DNA from: JAAYYM01 sp964483395
Lineage (GTDB): Bacteria; Bacillota; Clostridia; Lachnospirales; Lachnospiraceae
Reading direction: 5' to 3'
NCBI GenBank assembly: GCA_964483395.1
Contig: CAZABT010000033.1
Coordinates: 1-22,653, forward strand
Length of the DNA: 22,653 nt
Position 1 is the stretch's first letter. Every line of letters begins with the position of its first letter. Positions 14,706-22,653 of the stretch are shown in pieces. The notes below the pieces were generated by a model. That model did no database searches. It saw only the letters and a list, made by a program, of their open reading frames with translations, and was not told the DNA's origin. The translations under genes and the position numbers were made by a program.

Positions 14706-15281
14706 ATGAGCATGAGTATAATTCTTTTTCTGGTATTGTGTGTTCTAATGGTCGCAAATCAGATGATCGGTATTGCAAACGGATGGTACAGGGATGGGTT
14801 TTCCATACATAAAATGGTATGCGGCTTTCAGAAATATGGCATTATTTTGTTAGGATATGGTGCCATTGCTTTTACGGCATATATTGCCGGAAAATATATC
14901 CCTGAAATGGAATATATCAGCGGGATTCTGTTGGAGCCGATAGCCCAATATTTTGTCAAGCTTCTGAATCGTCTCAGAGTTGTACTGAATGACAATGTTG
15001 AGGATGTCATTGAGCATAAGAGGAATGCGAGACGCAGCAGAAATGCCAGAAGAACAGCTTCCACGGGCGGTTCCTCCATGGCAGAGGAAATTGTAGCTGC
15101 TTCTCATGTGGAACAAAATGGAGATGCAGCAACGGTACAGCTGATCAGCATGACACCGGCCAAGCCTGTTAAGAAGACGGCATACAAGCCATTGAACCAG
15201 TCGCTGCCGGAGGCAGTTGCTTCGGAGACAGCCGAGGGAAAGAAAAAGCGCACCGGAGTGAAAAAAACAGCAGAAGCATAA
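14706..15281 (+). CDS. Two-TM membrane protein of unknown function with a basic Ala/Lys-rich tail
   Basis: Not recognised. 191 aa: hydrophobic segments at about 4-20 and 45-62, an amphipathic stretch 75-95, then a charged, low-complexity tail from about 100. The tail has an Arg cluster (N-A-R-R-S-R-N-A-R-R, near 107-116) and ends K-K-K-R-T-G-V-K-K-T-A-E-A. Size and topology recall phage holins, but no phage genes are nearby and the long tail does not fit well. The tail could bind nucleic acid or acidic lipid head groups. AGGAGG (14692-14697) is 8 nt before the ATG, and an extended -10 lies upstream, so expression is likely. Its stop is 8 bp from the stop of trkA, which runs the other way. Confidence 0.75.
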   Translation: MSMSIILFLVLCVLMVANQMIGIANGWYRDGFSIHKMVCGFQKYGIILLGYGAIAFTAYIAGKYIPEMEYISGILLEPIAQYFVKLLNRLRVVLNDNVEDVIEHKRNARRSRNARRTASTGGSSMAEEIVAASHVEQNGDAATVQLISMTPAKPVKKTAYKPLNQSLPEAVASETAEGKKKRTGVKKTAEA

Positions 15282-15289
15282 TGCCATGA

Positions 15290-15940
15290 TTACATTTTAG
15301 AGGTCAGTTTAGTGACTGCGTTGATTTTTCCGACCACTACGATGTGGTCTCCTTCTTCAAATACATAGGATGGACCGGGAAGCGGATTCAGTGTCTGCCC
15401 TTGTTTGATGGCCAAAATGTTGATTTCATATTTGTTGCGGATGTCGAGAGAAGCAATGCTCTTTCCAATCCAGTTATCAAAAATGGATATTTCAAAAATA
15501 GAAAATTCAGGGGTTAATTCGATAAAATCAAAGATTTTATTTGCATTATAACGAATTGCCAGCTTTTCTGCCATGTCCTTTTCGGGGTTGATGACTTCAT
15601 CAGCTCCGTTTTTTAATAAAAATTTTTCCTGAATGTCTCTGTTGGCTTTGGAGACTACGCGTCTGGCACCGAGCTCCTTCAGCAGAGATGTGATTTCCAG
15701 CGATGACTGAAAGTTTTCACCAATCGTGACAAAGCATACATCGAAGTTATTGATGCCAAGCGATTTCAGAACCAGCTCTTTACGACAGTCGCCAACGCAG
15801 GCATCCGTAAAATCAGGAGATAATTCATTGATGAGCTCGCTGTCCTCGTCAACAATCATGACATCATTACCCAGTTCATATAATTTTGTGGCAAGACTGC
15901 GTCCGAAACGCCCCATGCCAATGACTAATACTGATTTCAT
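15290..15940 (-). CDS. trkA: Trk/Ktr potassium uptake regulatory subunit (RCK domains)
   Basis: 216 aa, a single RCK_N plus RCK_C unit, the KtrA size rather than the doubled TrkA of enterics (about 458 aa). Rossmann loop G-M-G-R-F-G-R-S near 8-15 and the acidic end of beta-2, V-D-E-D-S-E. This cytoplasmic ring binds nucleotide and gates the TrkH/KtrB pore. A C-terminal RCK_C domain spans about 135-216. It lies 84 bp downstream of trkH in the same direction with no terminator between. GAAAGGG is a modest ribosome site. Confidence 0.93.
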   Translation of the reverse strand: MKSVLVIGMGRFGRSLATKLYELGNDVMIVDEDSELINELSPDFTDACVGDCRKELVLKSLGINNFDVCFVTIGENFQSSLEITSLLKELGARRVVSKANRDIQEKFLLKNGADEVINPEKDMAEKLAIRYNANKIFDFIELTPEFSIFEISIFDNWIGKSIASLDIRNKYEINILAIKQGQTLNPLPGPSYVFEEGDHIVVVGKINAVTKLTSKM

Positions 15941-16024
15941 TTATATTCTCAACCCTTTCTGATTTCCTTCATGATACTGCCTGTAAAACATTAGACATAG
16001 TGTAACATATTCTCTGTACTTTGG

Positions 16025-17371
16025 CTATCCGATTAATATTTTCTCAACGGGTCGTTCAAGAGGGACATAGACACGTTTTTCTGCCAATACCAAGGCAAGT
16101 GTCAGTCCACCGACTCTGCCACCAAACATCAGGAACATGAAGATGAGCTTGGTCATAATGCAGGCAGACGGAGAGATACCGGCTGACAGGCCGACTGTAC
16201 CTGCGGCTGAAACAGTTTCCAGTAAAACTTCACGCAGGGAGAAGGGCTCCAGCGCCGCAATGATGATGGCAGCACAGGTAATCGCAATCAGATAGATGGT
16301 AGCAATCGCAGCTGCCTGTCTGGCAATACCGTCCTCCAGACTCCGTTTGAATATCGTGATGCTGGAGGAATGTCTGCACGCAGCACCGATGCTTAAAACC
16401 AGTACAAAGAAGGTACTGGTTTTAATGCCGCCTGCCGTGGAACCGGGATTTCCACCGATGAACATCAGTACCATGGTCAGTAGACTGCCACCTTCCGACA
16501 AGTCCTCCAAGGGCGTCGTATTAAAGCCTGCAGTTCTTGGAGTGACAGATTCAAAAACAGATGCAAGAATCCGTTGTCCGAAGGACATGCCTGCCTGTGT
16601 ATGATTTTGCTCCAAGAGCAGAAACAGAATTGCTCCGAAAAAGAACAGAAGGCCGGTCATGGTCAGTACAATTTTGGAATGCAGCTGATACCGGTTAAAA
16701 TGATATTTGTGTGTGGCAATATCGTTCCATACGATAAATCCAAGTCCTCCCAGGATAATCAATGCACAAATCGTAAGATTGACGAGCGGATCGGATACAT
16801 AACGAGTCAGGGAAGAAAACTCTGCAAAACGTCCCATCAGATCAAAGCCGGCATTACAAAAAGCAGAAATGGAATGAAAGACAGAATAATAGATCCCTGT
16901 TATAATTCCAAGCTCAGGAATGAAACGGATGGCCAGCAGACATGCGCCGACACCCTCAAAAATAAAGGTAGCAAGTGCCACACGTTTGATTAGCTGCACT
17001 ACACCGCCAACCTTCATTGTACCGGCAGACTGCATGATCAGTTTCCTTTCGTGCAGAGAAATCTGCCGCTTCATCAGGATGGAAAAGAGCGTAATGACGG
17101 TCATAAAGCCGACGCCGCCTATTTGAATCAGAATTAGAATTACAATCTGCCCAAAGAGTGACCAGTGCAGATAGGTATCATAGACAGCAAGTCCTGTGAC
17201 ACAGGTTGCGGAGGTCGCTGTGTATAATGCATCAATCAGAGGTGTCCAGGTTCCGGAGACAGAGGCAATCGGCAAGGACAGTAAAATGCTTCCGGTAAAA
17301 ATAATGGTTAAGAATCCAAGTGCAACAAATTGGGTATAGGTAAATTTATGTCGATGTTCCTTTTCGGTCAT
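16025..17371 (-). CDS. trkH: TrkH/KtrB family potassium transporter
   Basis: 448 aa membrane pore subunit for K+ uptake (some KtrB proteins couple to Na+). Four half-pore repeats, each with a filter Gly: T-S-A-T-C-V-T-G-L (about 53-61), I-S-A-F-C-N-A-G-F-D, V-T-P-R-T-A-G-F-N-T, and A-A-G-T-V-G-L-S-A-G. The ATG at 17371 is chosen because GAAAGGAAAC is placed just ahead; the frame is open from 17407 but that would overlap the end of the upstream gene and has no ribosome site. It lies 13 bp after the glycosyltransferase gene and ahead of trkA, so the three are probably cotranscribed. Confidence 0.94.
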   Translation of the reverse strand: MTEKEHRHKFTYTQFVALGFLTIIFTGSILLSLPIASVSGTWTPLIDALYTATSATCVTGLAVYDTYLHWSLFGQIVILILIQIGGVGFMTVITLFSILMKRQISLHERKLIMQSAGTMKVGGVVQLIKRVALATFIFEGVGACLLAIRFIPELGIITGIYYSVFHSISAFCNAGFDLMGRFAEFSSLTRYVSDPLVNLTICALIILGGLGFIVWNDIATHKYHFNRYQLHSKIVLTMTGLLFFFGAILFLLLEQNHTQAGMSFGQRILASVFESVTPRTAGFNTTPLEDLSEGGSLLTMVLMFIGGNPGSTAGGIKTSTFFVLVLSIGAACRHSSSITIFKRSLEDGIARQAAAIATIYLIAITCAAIIIAALEPFSLREVLLETVSAAGTVGLSAGISPSACIMTKLIFMFLMFGGRVGGLTLALVLAEKRVYVPLERPVEKILIG

Positions 17372-17384
17372 GATGTTTCCTTTC

Positions 17385-18863
17385 TCATTTCTGTGTTTCA
17401 TTTTCATTCAGGAGGTATAGAGCGCCCAAATCATTTGCATATATAAAGGTATATTTTTCATCCAGTGCTTCTCCTACAAAATCAATCTCTTCGTGAATGT
17501 TGTTGCTTGTAACCAGCCACTTAGGCGGAGTGTCTGCCAAAAGGTGTCGCAGATTGTTCCCGATATTCTCATCCAACGCAATGAAAAACGGAGTATTGAC
17601 AGGATACCGGTAGGAGGGCAGAATATCGTTGATTTCAAACCAGTTCATATCTACGTTGAAGCAATATACATCATTCCGTTCCCACTCCGGAATGAAGACG
17701 GCCAAATCAACAGCATTCTGATAGTAAGTTTCATGATAATCGTTTTCACTGCGTTTGACAACTGTCATGAAGGTATCATGGCAATTATCTTCATAGAAAA
17801 CCATTAGAACAACGAATACAGCAATGCACAATAGCTGCTTGAGGGATTTACCCAGGACAAAGGGCTGATTGACGGCTGTGAACAGAATCAGGGCAGCAAT
17901 GAAAACCGGCATAGAGGTTGTAAAGTAGTAAACAAACGGTGTTCCAAAATGCAGAGCGATATAGACGATTCCCGCTGTTATGACTAATAGCAGGCGTTCC
18001 GCAGGTTTGAGTTCTTTCTTATATAATAATGCAAACAGAAAAGCAAATACACAGCCAAAGCATTTCAATTCCCAAGTCAGGTTGTATGCTTCTGCAAAGT
18101 CTACAGAGCGTTTGAAGGCAAAGGCAAAGACGGCATAAAACATGTCATACAAAGCTCCGCGTGTACCAAAATAAACGAGCAGCGGCAGCGTGATCAGCAG
18201 AAGTCCGCAGAAAAAAGACAAGATATAAAGTCCCAGCTGTTGGTACTGCTTTCTTAACAGAAGCAGCAGACCGAATGCGGCAATGATCCCGATGACAGGC
18301 GCAGCGGCGGTGATTTTACAGAAGGTGATAAACCCAAAGCATACACCATAAAGAAATGCATGATGGGGAAGCTGTTCATAGGTCTCCTCCTTCATGAGCT
18401 TTAACGCGGTATACATGCAGAGCAGATTGAACGGCAGACAAAACTCTTCCAGCGTATTTCCACCCCAAAGCATGGCAATGTGCAGAAACAGAAAAGAGCC
18501 AAGAATAAAAACAGCCTGTTTTTTGGACAGGTACAGAAGAGACATTCGATAAATCAATACAAGCGAAGCAAATAAAAAGGGTATCTGTAATAGGAAGATA
18601 CCGAAACGTCCCTGACACATCAGCTGTCCCAAAGCCTGCAAAAAAAAGAAATAGGGACCCTTCAGATCAAAGAAATCTTCATAGGGAACCCAGCCCTGCA
18701 GGATGCCACGTCCGGCCATGGAGAAAAAGGAAGCATCACAGCCGTACCATTTGGGCAGCAGAGGTGTGGTCCACAGAGAGAACAGCATCAAAAACCCGAT
18801 GGATACCAGCAGAAGAATGGCATATTCAGTTATTGTTTGTAGTTTGCTTACCTTGACATTCAT
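17385..18863 (-). CDS. GT-C / GT39-like membrane glycosyltransferase
   Basis: 492 aa, an N-terminal block of roughly ten TM helices (about 12-365) and a soluble C-terminal domain of about 120 aa. The first extracytoplasmic loop, W-Y-G-C-D43-A-S-F-F-S-M-A-G-R-G-I-L-Q-G, with P-Y-E-D-F-F-D-L-K-G-P after it, has the acidic residues and layout of the ArnT/PMT superfamily, which moves a sugar from a polyprenyl-phosphate donor to a lipid, glycan or protein outside the cell. The acceptor is not known. No good ribosome site precedes the ATG (only GAGG touching it), and a perfect TATAAT on the minus strand (18875-18870) would start the transcript almost at the ATG, so translation may be leaderless. 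It shares an operon with trkH-trkA, with no obvious functional link. Confidence 0.8.
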   Translation of the reverse strand: MNVKVSKLQTITEYAILLLVSIGFLMLFSLWTTPLLPKWYGCDASFFSMAGRGILQGWVPYEDFFDLKGPYFFFLQALGQLMCQGRFGIFLLQIPFLFASLVLIYRMSLLYLSKKQAVFILGSFLFLHIAMLWGGNTLEEFCLPFNLLCMYTALKLMKEETYEQLPHHAFLYGVCFGFITFCKITAAAPVIGIIAAFGLLLLLRKQYQQLGLYILSFFCGLLLITLPLLVYFGTRGALYDMFYAVFAFAFKRSVDFAEAYNLTWELKCFGCVFAFLFALLYKKELKPAERLLLVITAGIVYIALHFGTPFVYYFTTSMPVFIAALILFTAVNQPFVLGKSLKQLLCIAVFVVLMVFYEDNCHDTFMTVVKRSENDYHETYYQNAVDLAVFIPEWERNDVYCFNVDMNWFEINDILPSYRYPVNTPFFIALDENIGNNLRHLLADTPPKWLVTSNNIHEEIDFVGEALDEKYTFIYANDLGALYLLNENETQK

Positions 18864-18882
18864 ACCTCTATTATAATATACT
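18853..18882 (+). promoter_or_regulatory. Sigma-A promoter for the gene at 18926
   Basis: TTGACA (18853-18858), 18-nt spacer, TATACT (18877-18882). Perfect -35. The -35 lies within the first codons of the divergent glycosyltransferase gene and the spacer holds that gene's TATAAT, so the two promoters must interfere. Confidence 0.65.
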
Positions 18883-18925
18883 AAATCAGAAACGAATAGT
18901 AGTTTTTTTGGGAGCGGGGCTCTAT

Positions 18926-19372
18926 ATGTCAGAACAGGATTTAGGCTTAAAAGAAGCGATTATTGAAAAATACAGTGCTGATGCAAAACGGCTGATACCA
19001 TATATCATGTGGCTGGAAACGAAAACAGGTGCAGATGTATCCGGCATATACAGCGGAGAACCCGGGATGAAAACAATGCCGGTTGCTACGTATGATGCTA
19101 CATTACTGGAATTTGTGAATCTGGCGAAAAAAACCACATTCATGGATAAGAACTATCCATATGTTTATACACGAAATCATCTGCGTACGCATGCGGATGA
19201 GCGTAAGCTGATTGAGAGTGCACGCTTGACAGACATTCAGAATCTTTGCGGAATCCTGAGTAAATATGTACTCGAAGGGATGCGCCGCGGTTCGTGCTGG
19301 GTAGAGGCAGTGGATGAGGGCATTTTCCTTGCAGTATTGACAAAGCTGAAACAGTTTTTTGAACGCTCCTGA
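18926..19372 (+). CDS. Conserved-looking small protein of unknown function
   Basis: Not recognised. 148 aa, soluble, no signal peptide or TM segment. Features: D-A-T-L-L-E-F-V-N-L-A near 55-65, F-M-D-K-N-Y-P-Y-V-Y-T-R near 72-83, and a C-terminal helical half with G-M-R-R-G-S-C-W-V-E-A-V-D-E-G-I-F-L near 120-137. The ATG at 18926 follows GGGAGCGGGG; a TTG at 18908 is possible but less likely. Its stop TGA overlaps a possible ATG (TGATG at 19370) of the next, c-di-GMP-type gene, so the two are very probably cotranscribed and may work together. Confidence 0.75.
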   Translation: MSEQDLGLKEAIIEKYSADAKRLIPYIMWLETKTGADVSGIYSGEPGMKTMPVATYDATLLEFVNLAKKTTFMDKNYPYVYTRNHLRTHADERKLIESARLTDIQNLCGILSKYVLEGMRRGSCWVEAVDEGIFLAVLTKLKQFFERS

Positions 19373-19425
19373 TGGCAGTGGGAGCAAGAATACAGATTAA
19401 AATAAATGAAACAAAGGATAAATAC

Positions 19426-21135
19426 ATGGGGATGCAGAAAATGAAAAATGAGGGGATGAAATCTCCGGTGCTCGACAGGCGTATCGGAGATTTTTTGGAG
19501 TTGGTCTATGACAAGACAGATGATATGTCTGCGTTGCCGAAGGGCATTGCATATGTAGCCGATGAAATGAGAATCGGTCAGATTCATGTTGCGTTCAATG
19601 GCGAGGATATTTTGCTCAAAGAATTTACCCCTTACAAGAAATATGATACAAGACTGCTGAACGAACCGGACTACGAGTTTGTTCATTCTGTGGCAAACCG
19701 GAATGATACCATGATTCAGTTTTGGAAGCTGGATTCCAGTGTGGTATGGGATGAAAACGACAGACAGAACATGGATGATATGGCGCGATTTCTTCTGCTT
19801 TATCTGGGACGCACCAAATATCTGTATGAGGCAAAGATGGCAGCAGCACATGATGAGCTGACGGGACTTGTGAATCTGACAGGCTTTACGCAGACGATCA
19901 GTTCACTTATGGAGCAGGGAATTGCACAGAAATATACGGTACTTTATATGAGTGCCTATAAGTTCAAGCTGATCAGCCGAAAGTATGGCTATGAAATCGG
20001 TAATCAGGCGATGGTACAGATTGCCGAGAAATTAAAGCATATGACGCATGCAATGTCATCCGATCAAGTCGTAGCCAGACTTGTAAATGACAATTTTGCC
20101 GTAGTCGTAAGGACGAGCAATTTGGAACGATATCTGGAACAGCTTTCGGATATAGAACTGGATCTGTCCATGAGCCGTGAGGTCATCAAACAGCGCATTG
20201 CCTTTATTGTAGGGGTATACAGTATCAAGGAGACCGACAGGAATGTGCAGCTGCCGCTGGAATATGCAATGGCGGCATATTCGATTTCCAAGCAGGGTGA
20301 GCAGTCCAATGTGATTTACTTTAATGAAGAGATACACAACCATTTCCTGAAGGAAAAGGACATAGAGGCCAGAATGCAGGATGCGCTGGACGCACAGGAG
20401 TTCGTGGTGTATTATCAGCCGAAAATCAATCTGAATGACTTTTGCATCAGCGGTGCGGAGGCTTTGGTACGATGGAATGACAACGGACAGATTGTTCCGC
20501 CCATGGACTTTATTCCGCTCTTTGAACGCAATGGTTTTATCTGCAATGTAGATTTTTATGTATTGAACAGTGTTTGTCAGGCAATCAGAAGGTGGCTGGA
20601 TGAGGGGTACGATGTAGTTCCGATTTCAGTGAATTTCTCTAAGGTGCATCTGGCTAATGAAAACTTTGCCAATGAAATCGTACAGATGGTGAAGCGATAT
20701 CGTGTTCCAACAAAATATATAGAAGTAGAATTTACGGAGAGTGCAAACATGGAGGATACGACTTTGCTGACGCAGGCCGTGGATATCCTGAAGAGCTATG
20801 GCATTGCCAGCTCTATGGATGATTTTGGGACAGGTTCTTCCTCATTGAGCCTGCTGACCAGTCTTCCCGTGGATGTACTTAAAATTGATAAATCCTTGTT
20901 GGAGGCGGATGTGATCTCAGAGCGGGAAAGAGTGATCGTGTCCAATATTGTGCATATGGTACAGGATTTGGATATAGATGTCATCATGGAGGGCGTGGAG
21001 ACAGTAGAGCAGGTGGAGTTTCTCAAACAGATCAATTGTAATCTTGTGCAGGGCTTTCTATTTGATAAGCCATTGCCGCGGGAAGAATTTGAGGATCGTC
21101 TGCAAAGGGTAAGATATGAAAACCCGGGAGTGTGA
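19426..21135 (+). CDS. c-di-GMP protein: degenerate GGDEF plus intact EAL phosphodiesterase domain
   Basis: 569 aa from the ATG at 19426, chosen for AAAGGAT 6 nt ahead; the frame also has an ATG at 19372 overlapping the previous stop, without a ribosome site. Residues ~1-135 form a GAF-like sensor region. The GGDEF domain (about 140-300) has V220-N-D-N-F in place of G-G-D-E-F, so it should not make c-di-GMP. The EAL domain (about 310-560) keeps its metal and catalytic residues: E345-A-L-V-R, N in V-N-F-S-K, E in E-F-T-E-S, D465-D466-F-G-T-G, K in L-K-I-D-K, E in E-G-V-E-T, and Q-G-F-L-F-D-K-P-L. It should therefore break down c-di-GMP, perhaps controlled by its front domains. No TM segment. 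hflK follows after 57 bp. Confidence 0.92.
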   Translation: MGMQKMKNEGMKSPVLDRRIGDFLELVYDKTDDMSALPKGIAYVADEMRIGQIHVAFNGEDILLKEFTPYKKYDTRLLNEPDYEFVHSVANRNDTMIQFWKLDSSVVWDENDRQNMDDMARFLLLYLGRTKYLYEAKMAAAHDELTGLVNLTGFTQTISSLMEQGIAQKYTVLYMSAYKFKLISRKYGYEIGNQAMVQIAEKLKHMTHAMSSDQVVARLVNDNFAVVVRTSNLERYLEQLSDIELDLSMSREVIKQRIAFIVGVYSIKETDRNVQLPLEYAMAAYSISKQGEQSNVIYFNEEIHNHFLKEKDIEARMQDALDAQEFVVYYQPKINLNDFCISGAEALVRWNDNGQIVPPMDFIPLFERNGFICNVDFYVLNSVCQAIRRWLDEGYDVVPISVNFSKVHLANENFANEIVQMVKRYRVPTKYIEVEFTESANMEDTTLLTQAVDILKSYGIASSMDDFGTGSSSLSLLTSLPVDVLKIDKSLLEADVISERERVIVSNIVHMVQDLDIDVIMEGVETVEQVEFLKQINCNLVQGFLFDKPLPREEFEDRLQRVRYENPGV

Positions 21136-21192
21136 GGCATACGATACAGCAGTGATCGGTGAAACACAAAGGAAAATCGGAGGAAGATGAGA

Positions 21193-22209
21193 ATGGAAAT
21201 GAAATTCAGAAATGCGCTCGGGAAAATCGGCGGCATTGCCAAATGGATCGTGCTGGCAATTGTTGTGCTGATTTTGGTATCCGGGTCATTTTATACGATA
21301 GCCGAGGAGGAGCAGGCTGTTGTGTGCACGTTTGGACAGGCTAAGGCAGTTACAGAGCCGGGACTGCATTTTAAAATACCGATTGTACAGACGGTGCAGA
21401 AGGTGAACACGACGATACAGGGCTTTGCCATCGGATATACCGGTGATTATGCCGCCAATTATGATGGAGCATCGGGTGAAGACGTAGCCATGATGATTAC
21501 CTCAGATTATAATTTTATTAAGATTGATTTCTATGCAGAATACCGTATCATCGATCCGGTGAAGGCTGTATATGCTTCCGAGGACCCGATTTTGATCTTG
21601 AATAACATTGCACAGAACTGCATCAGAACAACGATTGGCTCTTACAGTGTAGATTCCGTACTGACGACGGGAAAAAATGAAATACAGGCGAATATCAAGC
21701 AGATGATCATGGATAAGCTGGAAACGCTGGACATCGGCGTACAGCTGGTGAACATCACAATACAGGATGCCGAGCCTCCTACAGCAGAGGTCAGCACGGC
21801 ATTTAAATCTGTGGAGACGGCTAAGCAGGGGAAAGAAACTGCATTGAACAATGCCAACAAATATCGAAACGAACAGATTCCGAGTGCAGATGCTAATGCA
21901 GACAAGATTTTGCAGGATGCAGAAGCAGAGAAGCAGAATCGTATCAATGAGGCAAAGGGACAGGTAGCACGTTTCAATTCCATGTATGAGGAATATACCA
22001 AGTATCCGATGATTACCAAGCAGCGTATGTTCTATGAGACAATGGAAGCGGTACTGCCGGGAATGAAAATTGTGATTCAGGGAACGGATGGAGCTTCCGT
22101 GCAGGAAATTCTTCCACTGGATTCCTTTTATGGGGATGAAACCAAGAGTGCAGGAGCAAAAACTGCAGCAGACAGCAGTACAACAGAGAATAACGGAGGT
22201 GAAAAATAA
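21193..22209 (+). CDS. hflK: HflK-like SPFH/prohibitin membrane protein
   Basis: 338 aa: short cytoplasmic N-terminus, one TM helix at about 17-35, an SPFH/band 7 domain (about 36-225, with E-E-E-Q-A-V-V-C-T-F-G-Q and P-G-L-H-F-K-I-P), then a coiled-coil stretch rich in Ala, Glu and Lys (about 205-265) and a flexible Ser/Thr/Ala-rich tail. In Escherichia coli HflK-HflC cage the FtsH protease and modulate membrane protein turnover. The ATG at 21193 is preferred because GGAGG (21179-21183) is 9 nt away, against 3 nt for the ATG at 21187. Its stop TAA overlaps the hflC ATG by one base, which implies tight coupling. Confidence 0.9.
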   Translation: MEMKFRNALGKIGGIAKWIVLAIVVLILVSGSFYTIAEEEQAVVCTFGQAKAVTEPGLHFKIPIVQTVQKVNTTIQGFAIGYTGDYAANYDGASGEDVAMMITSDYNFIKIDFYAEYRIIDPVKAVYASEDPILILNNIAQNCIRTTIGSYSVDSVLTTGKNEIQANIKQMIMDKLETLDIGVQLVNITIQDAEPPTAEVSTAFKSVETAKQGKETALNNANKYRNEQIPSADANADKILQDAEAEKQNRINEAKGQVARFNSMYEEYTKYPMITKQRMFYETMEAVLPGMKIVIQGTDGASVQEILPLDSFYGDETKSAGAKTAADSSTTENNGGEK

Positions 22210-22653
22210 TGGCTGAAGAAAGATTTTATTCAGATGGTACACCTCAGAGAAACAGAAGAAGCAGAAAAACAGGCTGGCTCGGCTGGGCAATTGCAGCGAT
22301 TGCTCTTTGGATCGGGCTGTCCAGTATGATTATATGTAAGGAAGATGAGTATAAGCTGATTCGCCAGTTCGGCAGAGTAGAGCGTGTTGTGACACAGGCA
22401 GGCATTTCCTTTAAAATACCGCTGATCGAGTCTGTGGATACAGTACCACGGGAAATCCTGTTGTATGATCTGCCGGCATCAGATGTCATTACATCCGATA
22501 AGAAAACAATGATCATTGACAGTTATGTGCTGTGGAGAGTTACAGACCCTCTGAAATTTGCACAGACCTTGAGTTATTCCGTAGCAAATGCAGAAAATCG
22601 TATTGATACATGGGTATACAATGCCATGAAAAATACCATTTCCAGCATGAAGC
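22209..22653 (+). CDS. hflC: HflC-like SPFH protein, partial at the window end
   Basis: The first 148 codons are in the window and the gene runs on. Basic N-terminus (P-Q-R-N-R-R-S-R-K), TM helix at about 23-43, then SPFH domain: E-D-E-Y-K-L-I-R-Q-F-G-R-V, A-G-I-S-F-K-I-P-L-I-E-S-V, L-L-Y-D-L-P-A-S-D-V-I-T-S-D-K-K, and Y-V-L-W-R-V-T-D-P. The D-K-K-T form and order after hflK mark it as HflC. GGAGGTG 8 nt upstream lies within the hflK end. The TAATG overlap points to a fixed ratio with HflK. Confidence 0.92.
   Translation, partial: MAEERFYSDGTPQRNRRSRKTGWLGWAIAAIALWIGLSSMIICKEDEYKLIRQFGRVERVVTQAGISFKIPLIESVDTVPREILLYDLPASDVITSDKKTMIIDSYVLWRVTDPLKFAQTLSYSVANAENRIDTWVYNAMKNTISSMK

Noticed and set aside
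14706..15281. Calling the small membrane protein a phage holin
   Set aside because: No lysin, tail or other phage gene lies nearby, and the long basic tail is not typical. Left as unknown.
17372..17407. Upstream ATG start for trkH at 17407
   Set aside because: It would overlap the end of the glycosyltransferase gene, and only the ATG at 17371 has a ribosome site at the right distance.

Overview
The window reads as chromosome of a low-to-moderate GC, spore-forming Firmicute, most likely a Clostridia / Lachnospiraceae-type gut anaerobe. The evidence is strong AGGAGG-type ribosome sites, two T-box leaders, a dipicolinate synthase pair (dpaAB), a NodB deacetylase of the clostridial 'FDAAWGNED' type, and tRNA-dependent Asn-tRNA synthesis through an archaeal-type AspRS plus GatCAB. 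I see no integrase, transposase, CRISPR array or phage block. The species assignment is inference.

Left part (1-7451, all genes +). The 3' end of a T-box leader controls a TrpB2-type tryptophan synthase beta chain. Directly after it lie dpaA and dpaB, which make the spore-core compound dipicolinate; the 68-bp gap before dpaA holds a good match to a mother-cell sigma-K promoter. Next is a large multi-PAS hybrid histidine kinase/response regulator whose reading frame is cut by one in-frame TAA (4181-4183). A membrane-anchored NodB polysaccharide deacetylase follows.

Middle part (7452-13156, genes +). A complete T-box leader with a probable Asn (AAC) specifier precedes aspS2-gatC-gatA-gatB. The AspRS carries the His/Pro pair associated with non-discriminating enzymes, so the operon can be read as one pathway: Asp is mischarged on tRNA-Asn and then amidated by GatCAB, under control of uncharged tRNA-Asn. 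Hairpins and palindromes sit between the T-box terminator and aspS2, and a double hairpin separates gatC from gatA. A tRNA-Trp(CCA) gene with a strong promoter follows, then a structured, repeat-bearing trailer and a bidirectional terminator.

Right part (13157-22653). A MATE transporter on the minus strand is divergent from a small two-TM membrane protein of unknown role. That gene converges, with an 8-bp gap, on a minus-strand group that reads GT-C-type membrane glycosyltransferase, trkH, trkA (potassium uptake). Divergent from the glycosyltransferase is a plus-strand group: a small unknown protein, a c-di-GMP protein with degenerate GGDEF and intact EAL, hflK, and hflC, which runs off the window end. 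Most of this is recognisable core biology. The least explained items are the interrupted kinase, the hairpin clusters around aspS2-gatCAB and tRNA-Trp, and the two unknown small proteins.
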